Assembly (NCBI RefSeq): GCF_035582795.1
Contig: NC_134367.1
Coordinates: forward strand, 50,437,562-50,501,561
Length of the DNA stretch: 64,000 nucleotides
Direction of reading: 5' to 3'
From: Mycteria americana
Taxonomy: Eukaryota > Chordata > Aves > Ciconiiformes > Ciconiidae
Shown: positions 1 to 13,829 of the stretch, piece by piece
Numbering within the stretch: position 1 is the first letter of the stretch
Layout of the letters: each line of letters begins with the position of its first letter
Made by a program: the position numbers and the translations under genes
Notes under the pieces: generated by a model
Databases searched by the model: none
What the model was told of the DNA's origin: nothing
Seen by the model: only the letters and a program-made list of their open reading frames with translations

Positions 1-3000
1 CTGGACCAGGAGAAGCAGAGCAGGAGCTGGAGAAAGCTGACACCACCTCCCGAACGGCCACCACCACCTGTCAAGAGCAAAGGTCTGACATGGCCAGTGC
101 TGCACCCCATAACCACGCAGAGCATTGCCTGGGTGCAGGCTGGTCCTCAAATCATCTGGAGAGCTTGGCCACTCACTGCTCCTCCTCTCCTCTGCACCTC
201 CTACACAGAGGGAGTGGGGAGCTGGAAGGGAAAAGACCAGAGTGTCCCCTCCAGCCCTGCCCTCGCTGCTCCACTGTCCCTCTGCTGCCATTCTCCTCCC
301 CTCTCTCTGCAGCTGAATCCTCACAGGCCTTCTGCCACGCTGCCCCTAAAATCCCCAGGTATCCACAGGCTGACTAGCCTAGATCTCACAGCTATCTGGG
401 GTGAGTGCTCTGGGAGCAGGATGCCCTCCCCTCTGTGCAAGAGGGCCATGACAGCCTCTGGTCAAAGGAGGAGGACCACTGAAACCTGGGGAACCTGAAC
501 CCAGAGTTGCTCTCCAGCACAGATGACAAATTTTGACTGTCTTGCTGCAACATGAGTCTGTGCTGAGGAACATGATCTACCTAGAAAAGACCAAGACAGA
601 GTGATATCTCATGCCCAGCTCCCAGTGACCCATCTACAACATAGGTGGTTCAGCTTGGAGCAGGATGCTATGTGCCTTCTCCCACCACCTCCAATGGCTC
701 CAACACAGCTAGCAACTTTTCACTATCAGCCTGAGATGCCTCATCATACAACTCTCCAAACTGTCAGAATTTCCTCACAACCTCTTTGGAGTCACCAGAT
801 CTCCATGGTCAGCAATGCCACACAGATCCCATGCTGCTTGCCCAGCTCACAGAATGCCCCTCCCGCTCTGTCCCTGTCCCATCTGCTCCAGGGCTGCAGG
901 GCATGCTTAAATCCCACAGTCTTCCAAGACGCCCTTAAATCCTGCAGTCCTCTCTTATCTTGGCTAAGTTTACAAGCCTTGCCACGTGCCCCCTCACACG
1001 CTGCTCTACAAGACAGCAAGGCATCCAGAGAGACCCCCTTTGCACCACGCCTTGACAACACCTTTATGAGTTCTTGACGTCTCAGTCCACTGCCACATCA
1101 ACCCATCCCACCCAGACACAAAGTGCTAAGAGCTCTCCCCACCAGAAGAAGGCGAGGAGCATCAGTGGGCCAGAATGCACTCTGAGCTAATTCTGTGTCC
1201 CTGGGAAATTTGGCAGGCAGGGACTGTAGGTCTTGTTTCCAATGCCTGGCCCTGCCACATCTCCTTGCAGGGTACCCCTGGTCAGCATCTGGCAGCTACT
1301 CAGGTGCCTCAAGGGAGCAGTGGGTGCAGCTGGGGTGCCCTGCCAAGTGTCCCATTCTAGTTCCCTATTGACTGTCCCCTATATCTCTTTTTATCATTTT
1401 TGCCACTTGTGATCACTTAGGGTTTTTTCCTCTCCAGTGCCTTCTCTTCATCCCTCCCTCCTCCATGGTTTTTCACCTCCCTCCATTTTTTTTTTTTTTT
1501 TTTCATTTTTAGCCTCTGTTAGGGATGGGATGCCTCCCATACCTAAAGGGGAAAAAAACATGGGGCCAAAAGCAGATAACTTTGGAGGAGTACAAAATAA
1601 GGAAAAAATACAGCAATGTTTTCCTGGTACACTTTCCCAACCGTCACGCTCTCCTAGCCTCCAGCAACTTGCAGGTCAGGGATGTAAGCAAACACCTTCT
1701 TCAGAAACACTGTTCATCAGAACTCTCCTTCTTTAGTAATCCACAGTGGAGTATGTTGTAGTATGTCCCCCAAATAAATGAATATTAAAGGTTATGTCTG
1801 GCTATGGCAAATATTACTGGGTGAACAAGGCATGCTGCACCATGCCCATAAATGAGAGAGACCCATGATGTCCTTGGAGAGAGAACAGAACTTTTATAAA
1901 GCCATGGAGGTTCTTGTAACAAGCTTCATTACAAATGCAGACCGTCTGCCCGTAAACCAAAAGTCAGTTCCTGCCAATTTCCTTGTATGCTTCTAGTTCC
2001 TGGTACCTTATGAACCAGGGCTGGGTTTCCTTTCAGTAATGAAATGGAAAATGAAAGAGCATGAAGGGGCAGCGCTGGCATGCTCTAACAGAGATACATA
2101 TGAAGAGTAAAATTCTTACCTTCTTGAAGTTAGCAGGATGTTAACACTGACTTCATGGGGCCAGAGTTTCACTCTGATCTGAGGAAGCTGGCAGGCAATC
2201 TTATCAGTCTTTGGAAAGTGCTGCTATGCTTGTTATTTGTAGTATTTTCAGCAATTTTAATGACATTAAGCCCTAGGGGGTGAAGCCCCAGGAAACAGAA
2301 GGATGCAGGCAGCCTGAGTGATAATATCATGAACCCTGCTAACTCTCCTCGCTCAAATCAATACCCTCAACTGCTCCATGCAGAGCTGCAATGAAAGGAA
2401 CAACACAAAGCTACCACTAGGACCCTGAAAGTTTTTGAGGGAAAACAAGCAGATATCAGCCACAAACAAAATGTTCTGACCAGGCCACTTTTTTTTTTTT
2501 TTCCTGTCTTGGGAAGTGCTGAAAATTCACCACTTTGCTTCCACTCACTCTCTGGATCAGTCAAACGATGTAAGAGCGCTTGTGGGATAACAGTTTGGCA
2601 ATTTATCTTATTTACATTTTTACTATTTCCATAATATCTACTCCAATTGCAGCTTGTTAAAGAATTGTGGGCACGCTCTATGCAGGTGCCTAACTCCATC
2701 ATAAATACTTACAGCAGCGTTGCCACTTAAAAGTTTTCACATGTGGCCTTTTTAGGCAGTAATTTATGTGTGTTCTAACTCTTCTGGTGCATTAGAGCAT
2801 GCAGGTGAAATTTCTCTTTAAAAGTGCAAACAGTGACATCAAGTATGGCCTAATAGCTAGAACATGCTTCACGTAATACTCATGCTGTTTTGGGATCTAA
2901 TCCTTCAAGTATTCCACGCCTGGCCCTAATAATGTCTTCTTCAGATTTCTACAGCCTAACACATGGACTGCTTTCTTTTTACAGTCTTTTTTTTTTTTTT

Positions 3001-6000
3001 TAAAGTCCTCCCACCTCTCCCACTTCATTCATTGGCAAAAGACCCAACTGAACCAAATGGCAAAGGAAGCAAGAGGAAGCCTGCAAGGAGAACTTATAAA
3101 ACTGCTCTAATCTTTTAAAAAACTAGTTTCTAAAAATGCACGCAGCATTTATTGTGTGAATAGAGCTTTGCGAAGGGGTCTCTTTATTATTTAAAATTAA
3201 GTAAGAATTTAACAAAAACACTTCTGAAGTGTAAAGAAGTGAAGCTGGTGATGACAGAGATTCATGTTCAGTTTCAGGGAATCCACTTATTAATTTTGTC
3301 AGGCTGAAAACAACGTTAACAGTTTCCAAAATAGCTAAACAATGTCAGCAAACATTTGCTTTGACTGAACCGAGACCCTCCCTTGCCCTAAGATCAGCTC
3401 CGGGACATTTTCAGCAAGGCTTTCTTTATCTCTTGACAGTGTGAAAAAAACTTTACCTGCAAATTGACTTGTGTGTAGAAGGAAGCTATCATTCATGCTA
3501 ATGGAGCCCATCAGCTTGCTTTCACTGTACCATGATACCCTGGAGCAAAAAAATGTTAAGCCCTGGGCTTAGCAATAGGATTTAACAACTCTAAAATGCC
3601 TACCTTCCTCTGTACACATATTGTCCACCACTATCCCACACATTTCTCTCTGTTTCTGTGACAGCTGGTCAATGTAAACTAGCTCTTAAAAGATTTTATG
3701 TTGATTTTTATGCTCTGGGAGCTGTTTGCTTAAAATAAACCCTACAAATTTAAAAAAGCAAAGGCATAAAGAGACACTGGAAAACTGCAGTAGAAAACAG
3801 AGCAGAAAATGGTACAGAAAATTGTTTACAAAGCTCCCAGTAATTTGGTAATGTGAAGCATCTTCCCTGCTCGCTGCGCTCCTAAAATAAAATTTGGTGG
3901 GTGCATTTTGAAAGCATTAGAAATCATGGCTCCTGCAAAAACATGGCTTTTATAAAATGTGAAGGCATGGGAAGGGTTAATCCCAGACCACGAAGCCAGA
4001 GAACAAAAGCATGAAGGAGCTGATCCCAACTGCGCTCGATAGAAAGGCTCTGACTGGGACACTCAGGTGCGTTAAGATGCACCAGATGTGTCTGAGTGCC
4101 AGGCAGCAACTTGGTTAGAGATAATTTACCAGTTAATAGTATCATAACGCTAACATGCAAAGAAGCATTCAGTGAGGGGAAGAAATGGCTCTAAGCCATA
4201 ATCGGCAAATGGGGAACATCAGACTACTCCCAGCCTGGCCTCCTAAGATCTGGAGCCATGCCAGCCCTGGGATCTGACACACCCCATCTCAGCCAAAAGA
4301 AGAAGAGTCAAGAAAAAGGGCTCATTGACAGGCCCTGCATCTCAGGTCTCTTCTCTTGCCCATAAAAGCTGATCGTAGCCCTCCGGAGCTGGTCCCATTG
4401 GCCCCTACCCTTCACTGGACCCCGTCCAAAACTATGAAAGCACTACCCTCCTCATAATCCAACCAACACTACGTACGGCCAGGCAAAAGTTAAAAAAAAT
4501 GAAGTCATTGGTGATGGGAAAGGAAAAAAACCCTCGAGGATACGACCAAAGCCAAAAGAGAAGCAGCAAGATTAAACAGAGCAAGGGCAGGGCAGAGCAG
4601 CAGTCCTCGCAGATGGCAGCGAGCAGATACCCCTCACGTCAGGCGAGACAACAATGTATATATACATCCCTCCACTGTGGATAGATGGCAAAATAAGACT
4701 GGTCAGGAGCAAGGTCAGACAGTGAAATACAACAGGACAAGGAAGCAAACCATCCTGAGAGAAGCGTTTTATGAAAGCCTGCAGTGAAGTGTAATGCTCG
4801 GAGTCTTCAGAGCCCAGGAGACGGGCCAGGACTGCTGCCCGCTTGATGGAGGCGTGCTCGGAGTCAGGGCAACCGCCAGTGCCCAGCCAGGACACGTGGG
4901 AGCCTGGAAGAGCCACAGAGAGGGCTGGGAGTTCTCCTTCCCTGTCTGAGATGAGGTTAGAGTTTGTTTTCAGGGCACAAGAAGGGCTGAGGTATAGAAG
5001 GACTCTTTCTCTGGAGGTATCTCAAAAAGTCCCAAAGATACAGTAAGTTAAAACACAATGCTTGTAGACAGCTAAAAGAGGATGAATCAACATTTTCAGT
5101 AAACAAAAAAGGCATCTTTCACAGGCAGCTGATAAGACCTTTTTCTTCTTGCAGCGAAGCAGCAGTACATCTCTAAAAGTCCTTTAACGCAAAGTGCTGA
5201 GACCGATTGCAACTGGGTGGTGGTGAAAAAAATAACGTGGTTGAACCACTGAGGAGCCACAAATAGAAGACGTAAATCTCCCTTTACATGTTGGTGAGTT
5301 GCTGGAAAAAGGGAAGCATCTTTTTTAGACACGGGACAAAGGTGGATTGCTTTCAGGCCAATAGAAAAAGGTCAGTCACGTGCAAATCTTCATACAGAAG
5401 AAAAAATGCCTAACACAGTCCTGGGCATGTTTGGTTCAGACACACCGCTACCACTAAAGATTTAGGTGACTTCCCGGGTAAGCACAGGTGGGTACCTAGG
5501 AAGAACAGCCGAGGCACCACAGCATCATCCGCTGCTGCCTGGCCTGTGACAGGGCATTTTAATAAAAGAACCATGATCTGGTTTGGTTTTCTTCCACTGG
5601 CACGCACACTCCAGGAGCATCTCTCTCAAATGAAAATTAAACAGAATTCTGTTAGGCTGAAAACAGAAATAATAAGATTTCCAAGATGCCTTGATGCTGG
5701 AAGATCTAAAAGTTGGGAGAGATGTTTCTGGAGACTTTCTTCACCTTGGGACTTCGTAACAACCAACATTTTACACTAAACTTTTTTTAAATGCAATACT
5801 GGGCCATCAGTTATCCCTCTGATAACTCAGTTAATTCTTATGCCTATCTAACCCTGGGAGGAGAGTCATAACCCAGGAGACTCTGGCTCTGCGATGAGCA
5901 TCTACATCTGTTATTCATTGCACTTCTCTGAATACTTGGGATAGCTCTGCTCACCTGCAATACTTCTTGCCCAGAAAGTCCTATTTCTCAGCTACCAGTG

Positions 6001-6960
6001 CAGATCTGAGATGCCCTCCAACTCCCTCACTATATGCAGCCTCCGGTTTTCTGGATGTGGAGGCACTGTCTGTTGTCCACATGGGGCACGCATTCAATGC
6101 GTTGTCAGCACTCTAGCCCAGGCCCTTCTCGGCCAGTCCCACTGCACTACTTTGTGCAGTGATTTGCCTGTGAGTCAATTCAGTCTGGTCTCACAAAGTC
6201 TTTTTCACTAATATTCAGTCCTGCCCCTGCCTATAGCCAGCACTTCCACTCTCCATCAGGCAGCCTTGGACTCTTGGTCCGCTGCCCATCTCTCAGTGGG
6301 TATGGCACCAAAGGACCCTGAGGATAGATCGGAGTTTCAAAGGCAGATTCATAGTGCTTGACAAAGACTACAGGAGTCCTACCAGAAAAGATAAGAAGTC
6401 TTCTGAAAAATTATTTCTTTGCATCCTGTCGTACCATAAAAGTACATTACAGACCATAGATTGTCTGGACTTACAAATGAATTCCCAATGTTTAATCTAT
6501 CTGAATTTCTTTCTTGTGGTTTTTTACTTCAGTGTAATCCTTCACGAAACATTTTTCAGCTATTAGCTCAGGACTATACATTTTTCATTATTAAACTGCC
6601 TCATGTTTTCATTATATCTGCACGTCAGATTTTACTTAGTGATATATCAGTGGGATCACCTCTCTTATTACTGCACTTGAATTCCTCTTCTGAGAGAAAT
6701 ACAGTTATTTCAGATGAAAAGGGGCTCCTCAAAGCTAAATGGCCATGAAGGATATTGTCAAAACAGCTACTCAGATTATTCTTGCCAGACCCATGACAAT
6801 TTGTATGAACTGAAGTAATATCAAAGTAATATCACTTACGAGAAGGGAACCTAACTAAAAATTATCTCTTTGGGGCAAGGCGCTACGTGTAGCTAGAGGA
6901 AACACCTGCCCCATGGAAGAGCTGCCTAAACAGACAAGACAGACAAAAGGTGTGAGAAAA
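1..6960. other. Non-coding stretch, no gene seen
   Basis: Read on both strands, this stretch shows no coding exon I can support. Open frames here are short and lack protein-like composition. It holds homopolymer T tracts (about 1487-1503, 2490-2502 and 2988-3001) and AT-rich segments. Around 2145-2185 a short piece reads like the old amniote palindromic repeats that carry a 'gacttcatgggg' core, but it is too decayed to delimit. Probably intergenic or intronic. Confidence 0.6.
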
Positions 6961-6968
6961 GAAGTGTT

Positions 6969-7085
6969 GTTGCCCCATATTACAAACTGGGACTTGAGTC
7001 ATAGGGTGAGTAAGTGATCTGGAGAAGGTCACACAGGAAATCTGTGTCACGGTTGGTTATTAAACCCAGATTTCCTGATTTGCCA
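6969..7085 (-). repeat. MIR-like SINE remnant, antisense
   Basis: The order of short blocks matches the antisense strand of a MIR/CORE-SINE tail and core. It starts with a 'ccccatattacaaactggg' block, then 'gagtaagtgatctgg', then 'aaggtcacacagg', then 'ttaaacccagatttcctgat'. In MIR these correspond to the 'ccccattttacagatgaggaaac', 'gttaagtaacttg', 'aaggtcacacagc' and 'gaacccaggt' blocks. Divergence is high, as expected for a SINE that predates birds. The family name is from memory of the consensus; boundaries are approximate. Confidence 0.7.
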
Positions 7086-10075
7086 CTGATCCCATAATTA
7101 CAAGACCATCCATCCTGTCCCTTCCAAGGCTATCCATAAAGTATCTCACCAGTTGAGCAATGCTTTACGGGAAGCAAAAGCCTTCCGTGCATCCTGCAGC
7201 ATGATCTTGGGTGACTCCCATCATTGGGTTTGAATCCATGGCCCTAGAGCCTGGCTGAGAAATTGCATTTCCTTGTCCCCATCAAGGCTGCTGCCTACCC
7301 TCATGCAGGTGTCCTCTCAGCCAGCTCGTGCCTTGGCGCCCAGCCTGCTCCGCTCCCCCACACCACCCTCCCCTGCTCCTTGGCCACAGCTCCTCTCACA
7401 GCCCTCCATGCAGGCATCTGAACCAACCCTGCCACTGCCTTCTGGTTTGGTGGGGTTTCCTCACTTTGTTGGTTGTGGTCTGGCTAGTGGGGCTGGAGAG
7501 AGGAGGCCCTGGAGATCTTCAGGGCTGATCCTGCGGTGCATTGAGTGATTCTACTTGAAACAAATGAAATGGGGTCACAGCATGCACAGGCTAGCTGAAT
7601 CTTATCCCTCGTACTTCAATAAAAAGGAGGAAAAAAGACTAAAGATGCCTGTGGTCAGGGTGAGGGAAGCCCTACCGAGATTTCTACCAGCAGGGGGAGG
7701 AGACCTGGGGCTCCAGGAATATCAAATTTCCTGGAGATTTAGGGAGCTTCTGGAAATCAGAAGACAAAGGAGATCGGGCTGGGACTCCTGTGAATAAGAG
7801 ATGGAAAAAAGGTGTGAGGATGTGAAGTGGACACAACTCAGCCTCCCTAGGAAAGGAAGCAACTGAAAGCAAACAGCAAATGTTTGAAATACCATGTTTA
7901 ACAGGAAGATAATTATACAATGTCACAGATTTCCATAATTTGCTGAAGAAGACTCGTCAGATCTACAGATGAAAAAAGAATTTGGGTCTATTCTTAATGG
8001 TCTTCTGAGAGGTTTAAAATCTGGTTTTGGAAGTGTTAAAGAAGTAGGTAGTGGAAATAAAAGAGAAGATACAAACAGGCAGCCCTCCCTATGGAAGAAG
8101 CAGCAAACTAATTTTCAAGTTTAAAAAAACAGGGCCATATGGCTGGATGGTAATGCAGGGCTGAACCCTATTTAATATCAGCATTAACACTATAGAAGCT
8201 GTTGCTATAGTAGTGACATCTGGAAGAAACCTTCAAATAGATTATTCTCTAACCTGGATGAAGGATTCTGCCAGTCTGTCTGTCAAAGAAAGCCTTCAGA
8301 GCAAATCAATAACAAAGATCTTGTTACCTTGAATGCAATGTAATTTAGCGGCTAATCAGTTTGACAACATTAGAAATATACGGAGAGAAGAAAAGAAGAA
8401 TGGAAACCAGGAGATGTAATTAACAGCCAGGAAGGCAGAAATTACTCCAGGAACACAAGGAGAAACACCAAACTTTTATATGCCACTATCCGCTGAACTT
8501 GATCAGTAAAATCCCACCTTCACTCTAAACTGTTCCAAGTCTAGCTGATACCGTTCATAGGCTCCACTTACAAAGCAGTAACGTTACCAATGGATAGCAG
8601 TATTAGTAAAGATGAGAGCTGCATGCACAAAATACTGTTAATTGCCAGAGCAGTGATAAATACAACATCCCATCTTTGTTTAACGTTGGTTTGAATACCT
8701 GTTTTTCTTTGGCCAAGTGAGAAGGTTCCTCTTGACTAATTAAAATGAGTCTGCTGAGCACAGACATTTGTCAGCCTCTGGAAATTCAATTCCTCCTTGT
8801 AGCTGGCCTCTCTGGCTGAAACAGTATGTGGAATTGTTACTAGAAAGAGGGGTTTGTCGGTCTGTTTGTTGGTTTATATTATACTTACACAAAAGCATTT
8901 TGGACCTGATTTACTTCTCCTGACACTGAAGAGATCAGCTGAAGTAGACAGGAGCAATTCTCAGCACCGCTTGCACCTCATGTAGTCATGGAACTCGTAA
9001 AAGAGTGTAAGAAAATTAAAAGTCCCGTTTCCATTCACTTGCACAATGTACAAAACAACTGCATGTCAAACACTCTGATGTGAAATCATGATCATGACCA
9101 TATGTTTTTGGAGGGTAACAGACTGTACGTGGGGATACAGCATTTAACTCGAGAGTTATCATTGAAAAAATCTTGGAAATAGTAACTGACATTTTTCACA
9201 CTCATTTTCAAAAAATACTGTCCTTTACATCCTTTAATGCAATATACCTATTTGTTTCCTGCAGGGAACAAAATTATTTATTCAATGAATAGACCTTGAC
9301 ATTCAGCAGAGCTCTTACCCCGATCCCTTCAAAGTCAGTATGGGTGAGTACCTAGTCCAACCCTGTGTGTCTTCACCATTCAGTGGAGCAGATCTGACAG
9401 AGAGCAAAGGCATGACACAATTCCTGACTTGCAGCCTGCGGGCTTCCCAGGGGAGCAAGGGAATCCTGCTTCTGACGAACCGGCATGGGCCCACACTTAA
9501 TAGGCTCTATGTATTTACCCCATGAAGGCAACAGAAGTTTTGTTGTAGCGTCCAGTGGGAGCAGGTCCTTGCAGAGTTCCCTAACGTCGTCTAACGTGCC
9601 ACCTGTGAACGTCTCAGAAAATGAGTGTTTTTATAGCTCATGCTGTCCTGGTTGTTCACAGACATATGTGAGTGGGAGCTAGATACACTATTCATATCAG
9701 TAACATCTAATACCAATATTACCTAGAAGTTAACACAAAATGTGCTATTTTCAGCATGCCAGAATCCTCACACAAACAGTAATTCTGGACTTTCTTGTTC
9801 ATGAAGCAGCGTTAGAACATACGAAGGTCAGCACTGTTCAAAAGGTGAAAATAGAGACAACCTTTAGGCCAAAAAGCCCATGCTCTTTGCAAATTTTGTT
9901 TTATTTAAATATATAAGGGTGATTTAAACTATTTAATACCAGACTTCATAGAGTCTAAGCAGGAGGAGGTGTAAAGAGGAAGAAAAAGTGGATGGAGCAC
10001 TAGAAAAAAAATAGAGATTTCATTCCAGTTCTGAGAAAGTGGTTAAGAAGTCCCTGGATGGCTGTTCATGCAGTT

Positions 10076-10131
10076 CTTACTCTGGCAAAACTGCCACTGA
10101 CTTTAATTGCAGTTCACTCAGTTGGATCAGC
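10076..10131. repeat. Ancient amniote palindromic-repeat remnant
   Basis: The segment reads 'cttactctggcaaaactgc', then 'cactgactttaattgcagtt', then 'cactcagttggatcagcc'. This is the block order of a widespread old bird and reptile repeat built around a 'cattgacttcaatgg' palindrome, flanked by 'cttactcatgcaaaactcc' and 'ctgagtaaggatcagg'. The match is by recall. No family name is given because I am not sure of it. Confidence 0.5.
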
Positions 10132-13100
10132 CTGCTAATCAACTAAGCACTTTTCATTTCATGGCAATAAGAAGGTGTGCTGAAAATGCCATCATATCTC
10201 TAACCATCTTCAAAGCCTAGAATGTCTTCACACCATTTCATGGGTTTCCCCTTTCCAGTACTAAAAAAGGATGCTATAAAAGTCATGGTTTAAATGATAT
10301 ATTGCAATTTTATGGACTTGGAAGCTAATTTTGCTTAGAAGCATTTTTATGGACTTTGGAAGCCAAGAGTGGGGGGAAGCAGAGCTCCTAAGATCAAAAA
10401 CTTTCCTTCTGTAGAAAAAGGTTTCGGGGGGAGCAGTTTCTGCCTCCTCTGGATAGGACTCAATTGCTTCTTGAGTCTCCAATATTGAAAGGTTTTTGCT
10501 GAAAAATACACGTAAAGAGGGAATTCATTTTATCTGCCTTGCAAACAAAAGAGATTATTTTCAGTTTCTGTTATGAGAGGGAGAAGGGGGGGGTCTTTCC
10601 AGGGAAAAGCTGTAAGATGTTTTCCTTAATTAGTTTAATTACAAGATGTACTAAGACTATTAGATAAACATTAGGCTGTTTTCGGGTTCAAAACAGGCAG
10701 ATGTTAGCAGGATTAAATCAAAATACTTTATACATCTTTGAAGACTTTTTACTCAAAGACCTCAGCTCTTTTTTTTTTCTTTTTAGGCTCTGTAACAGAT
10801 GATATTATTAGATTTTTTTTTTCTTTTGATTAAAATTATGTCCATCTAAATCATGCAAGTCAGCTTTCATTAGCAAAGCAAGCAGGATTTGGCCTATGGT
10901 ATCACATTTCTGGAATCTGATGATTTCTTTTGTATTCATCCATTCTCCCTGCTCTGATCAGATTCTAATTATAGCCAAATTACAGCTATTGTCCTAAAGG
11001 CTGAGTAACATATTTGTGGTATTTGGGGGGGAAACAGAAGATGGCTGATTTAAAAATAGGAATTACACAAAGTAATAAGAGATGTTTATAATCTTTTTTT
11101 TTTTTTAATGGAAGATGGCAATGGTGCAGAGAGGGAAGGCATCTTCATAGCCAAGTAGGAGAGAGTGTACAGTTTGCTGAACTGAAGCTGTCTTTCTACA
11201 GCTTCCCTCAATATTAACACTCTATCAGCTGCTATGAGGGACTGAAGAACTAGGTAACTCCAGGGTAAGAAGTACAAAACATGCTGCTTTGGGACCTAAA
11301 GAAGAGTTCATGGAATATATCAACAGGTAAAGTATCGCTGGAGAAATAAATGTAGAACACAGAGAAATATTCATAGTCATGAGCAAATCTGCTATAAACT
11401 TAAAATTATGTCACAGTTATATACATACTAAGAGAAGAAATAACAACATATTAAGCAAATGTGTAAAGAACTGAACCCCATGCTCATAAGCAATAACAAT
11501 GCTTCTCTGAAACGACCGAAATTATTTCCAAACTGAATATAGGCCAATGGCATTTCAGGCACAAATGTCCTTAACTATAATCATTTTATCGTCTCAGAGT
11601 AACAACCTGACATAACTGCTTTTAAAGGTATGAATGTCATCAACCATAAATTAAAACAGAACTCAAAGTAAAAAGAGCAATAAACTATTTTGGTCAGAAA
11701 GGCAGTTTCCAGTGCTAAAATATTTACAAAGCATTTTTACTTCGTCACTTTTAAAATCTATTGCTAAAGACTACCTCTAAGATTGCTTATTACCGGCCTG
11801 CAAATTACTCCAAGATATATGCAAAGCCAAATGAAAGACTTCTCAAACATTCTTGCATATCAATAGAAGTTGTTTTACAAGAACAAGGCTAAATGCAGTA
11901 TATTTTATTGCATTACCCTGCTGGTCACCTCAGTTAAGATGAAAATGTAAAAAGCCTTTTTAGCATTTGGGTTTCAAAAGGAGCTTTGGGTACTTGGCAG
12001 CCTTTCTCCTCCACAACTGGTCTAAAAGTGTAAGTGTGTGTTCATTATTTGCTCTGAGACTATCTTCACCAGTATCCACCGAGTAGACAATAACAACAAA
12101 ACCCACCAGGCAGGCTGATGATGAACAGCTAGCTTCACAAAAAAATCTATAAAACACAGCAACCCAGTATATGGATAACGCCACAAAGAGAGCGATATAT
12201 CACTACACGTTCAGTAAAAAAGTGTGCATTGTGAATATGGGCTCTTGCATGTGCACGCACAGCCCAGTGGCCTACCTTTCACACGTGGTATTCCCTTTAA
12301 AAGCCTTTGATGAAAAAACACAGGCTAAAATCCCTGAAATGTTCTTCCTGTACACAAACTGAGATGTGCAGTTCCTCCTCAGAAAGAACTGTATAAATAT
12401 CATCAGGTGTTAGTGCAATGCAATGACCATCAGATTTCATTAAATGAATAAATCTATTAAATGATTAAATCCTCGGGCACACCAATTCATGTCAAGTGTA
12501 AACATACGGTGAAACACTTTTAAATCAATTACCTGATGATAAAGGAATAATCTTCTTACTTAAATGAAAGCAATTAATATATGTCAGGGCTATGCATTTA
12601 AGAGGTTTCCAGGATCAGAACCATCCATTTGATGGTACCTAAACTCACACTTTCAAAAGTTAGATTAAATATCGCTAGCAGATGTTGAGTAGTACTAAAG
12701 CACAGGGAAAACTAAATAGTGTTTAATTTCTCTTTCTTCCAGCGCATTTCATTCCACAGGATGTCACAACATTGTAGTTTACCCAACACTGAAACATAGC
12801 CACTGATTTTCCTCCTGCCATTTGTTTCAGTATCAGTAAGCATGACTCTGGGAGGGGAGCAGAAGTAGCAGTGCTGCTCCACTCGTACTGCTCAGAGGTG
12901 GCATTGTGGAGTTCTTACTAGCAAGGGTGACATGAATAGCATGTGAAAGAGAAAAAGAGATGTGACAAGGCCAGATGATGTGTCCTGCGGCAGTGTCGCA
13001 GCTGCTCAAGGTGATTATGGCCATGGGGCCAGCCACAGCATCCCTGTGCTGGACTGGGCATATAATCTGCTTGTTCTGAGACCCCCGGACCACAAAAACT

Positions 13101-13800
13101 GGGACTTTTGAGTGGCCTCAACATACACCAGGCCAGCTGACAGAGAAGAAATACAGTCACTAGTTTAACTAAGAGCATGTACAGTAATTGCGTACAGGAC
13201 CTGCCACATTTTCTTTGACTCTGTCTTGCCAACTAAGCCTGTCTCCTGTTGTTGGCAGGAACTGTGGCCCTTGGTCTTGCTCTTGGCAATGTCAACCTAA
13301 GGATAAGTGAAGAATTACAACTGCCTCCCTTTTCATGCCCTCTGTCCATCTCCTTTACTCCTTTCAGCCTTTTAGTTCTCACTTCTACAGATTACTTTTT
13401 TTTTAAGTATTTTTGCAGTATCATGGCATGGTGGCATTGACTGAAAGGTGGGTATTACCCCCTCAGGTCCACACACACTTTCTTCTTCAACCTGTGATCC
13501 ATTCACCTCAACATGGGCCTCACCAACACCAGAGGTACTAAGCACCACCATGGTGGCAGAACTAGGAGTCACCCTGTACACGTAACCACTACGAGGTCAC
13601 GTCCTGAGCAGAAGAATGATAGTGAAAGCCAAGCATGAGCTCGGGGGGGTCTGGCCATGAGCCCTAGCTGAAGAGCAGTCTTCAGCGTGCATTACATTGG
13701 ATACTTCGAACACGCTGGAAAGGTCTCATAGCGTTGCGCTGTGGGTGTGCTGAATGACGTGCAGTGTTAAGTGATACTCATGCGCAGCGTGACCCTGCCC

Positions 13801-13829
13801 GTGTAATGCAGAGTGAAACTGCATTACAC
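13801..13829. repeat. Perfect inverted repeat, 11-bp arms
   Basis: GTGTAATGCAG at 13801-13811 is followed by a 7-nt spacer (AGTGAAA) and the exact reverse complement CTGCATTACAC at 13819-13829. A related 'gtgcattacatt' word occurs about 115 bp upstream near 13687. The arms could form a short stem-loop in RNA or cruciform DNA. There is no T-rich tail or partner gene to suggest a function, and it may be the core of a decayed palindromic mobile element. Confidence 0.75.

Noticed and set aside
4955..4995. 'tttctctggaggtatctcaa' resembling a CR1 internal block
   Set aside because: Only about 20 bp match, and flanking sequence does not continue the CR1 order.
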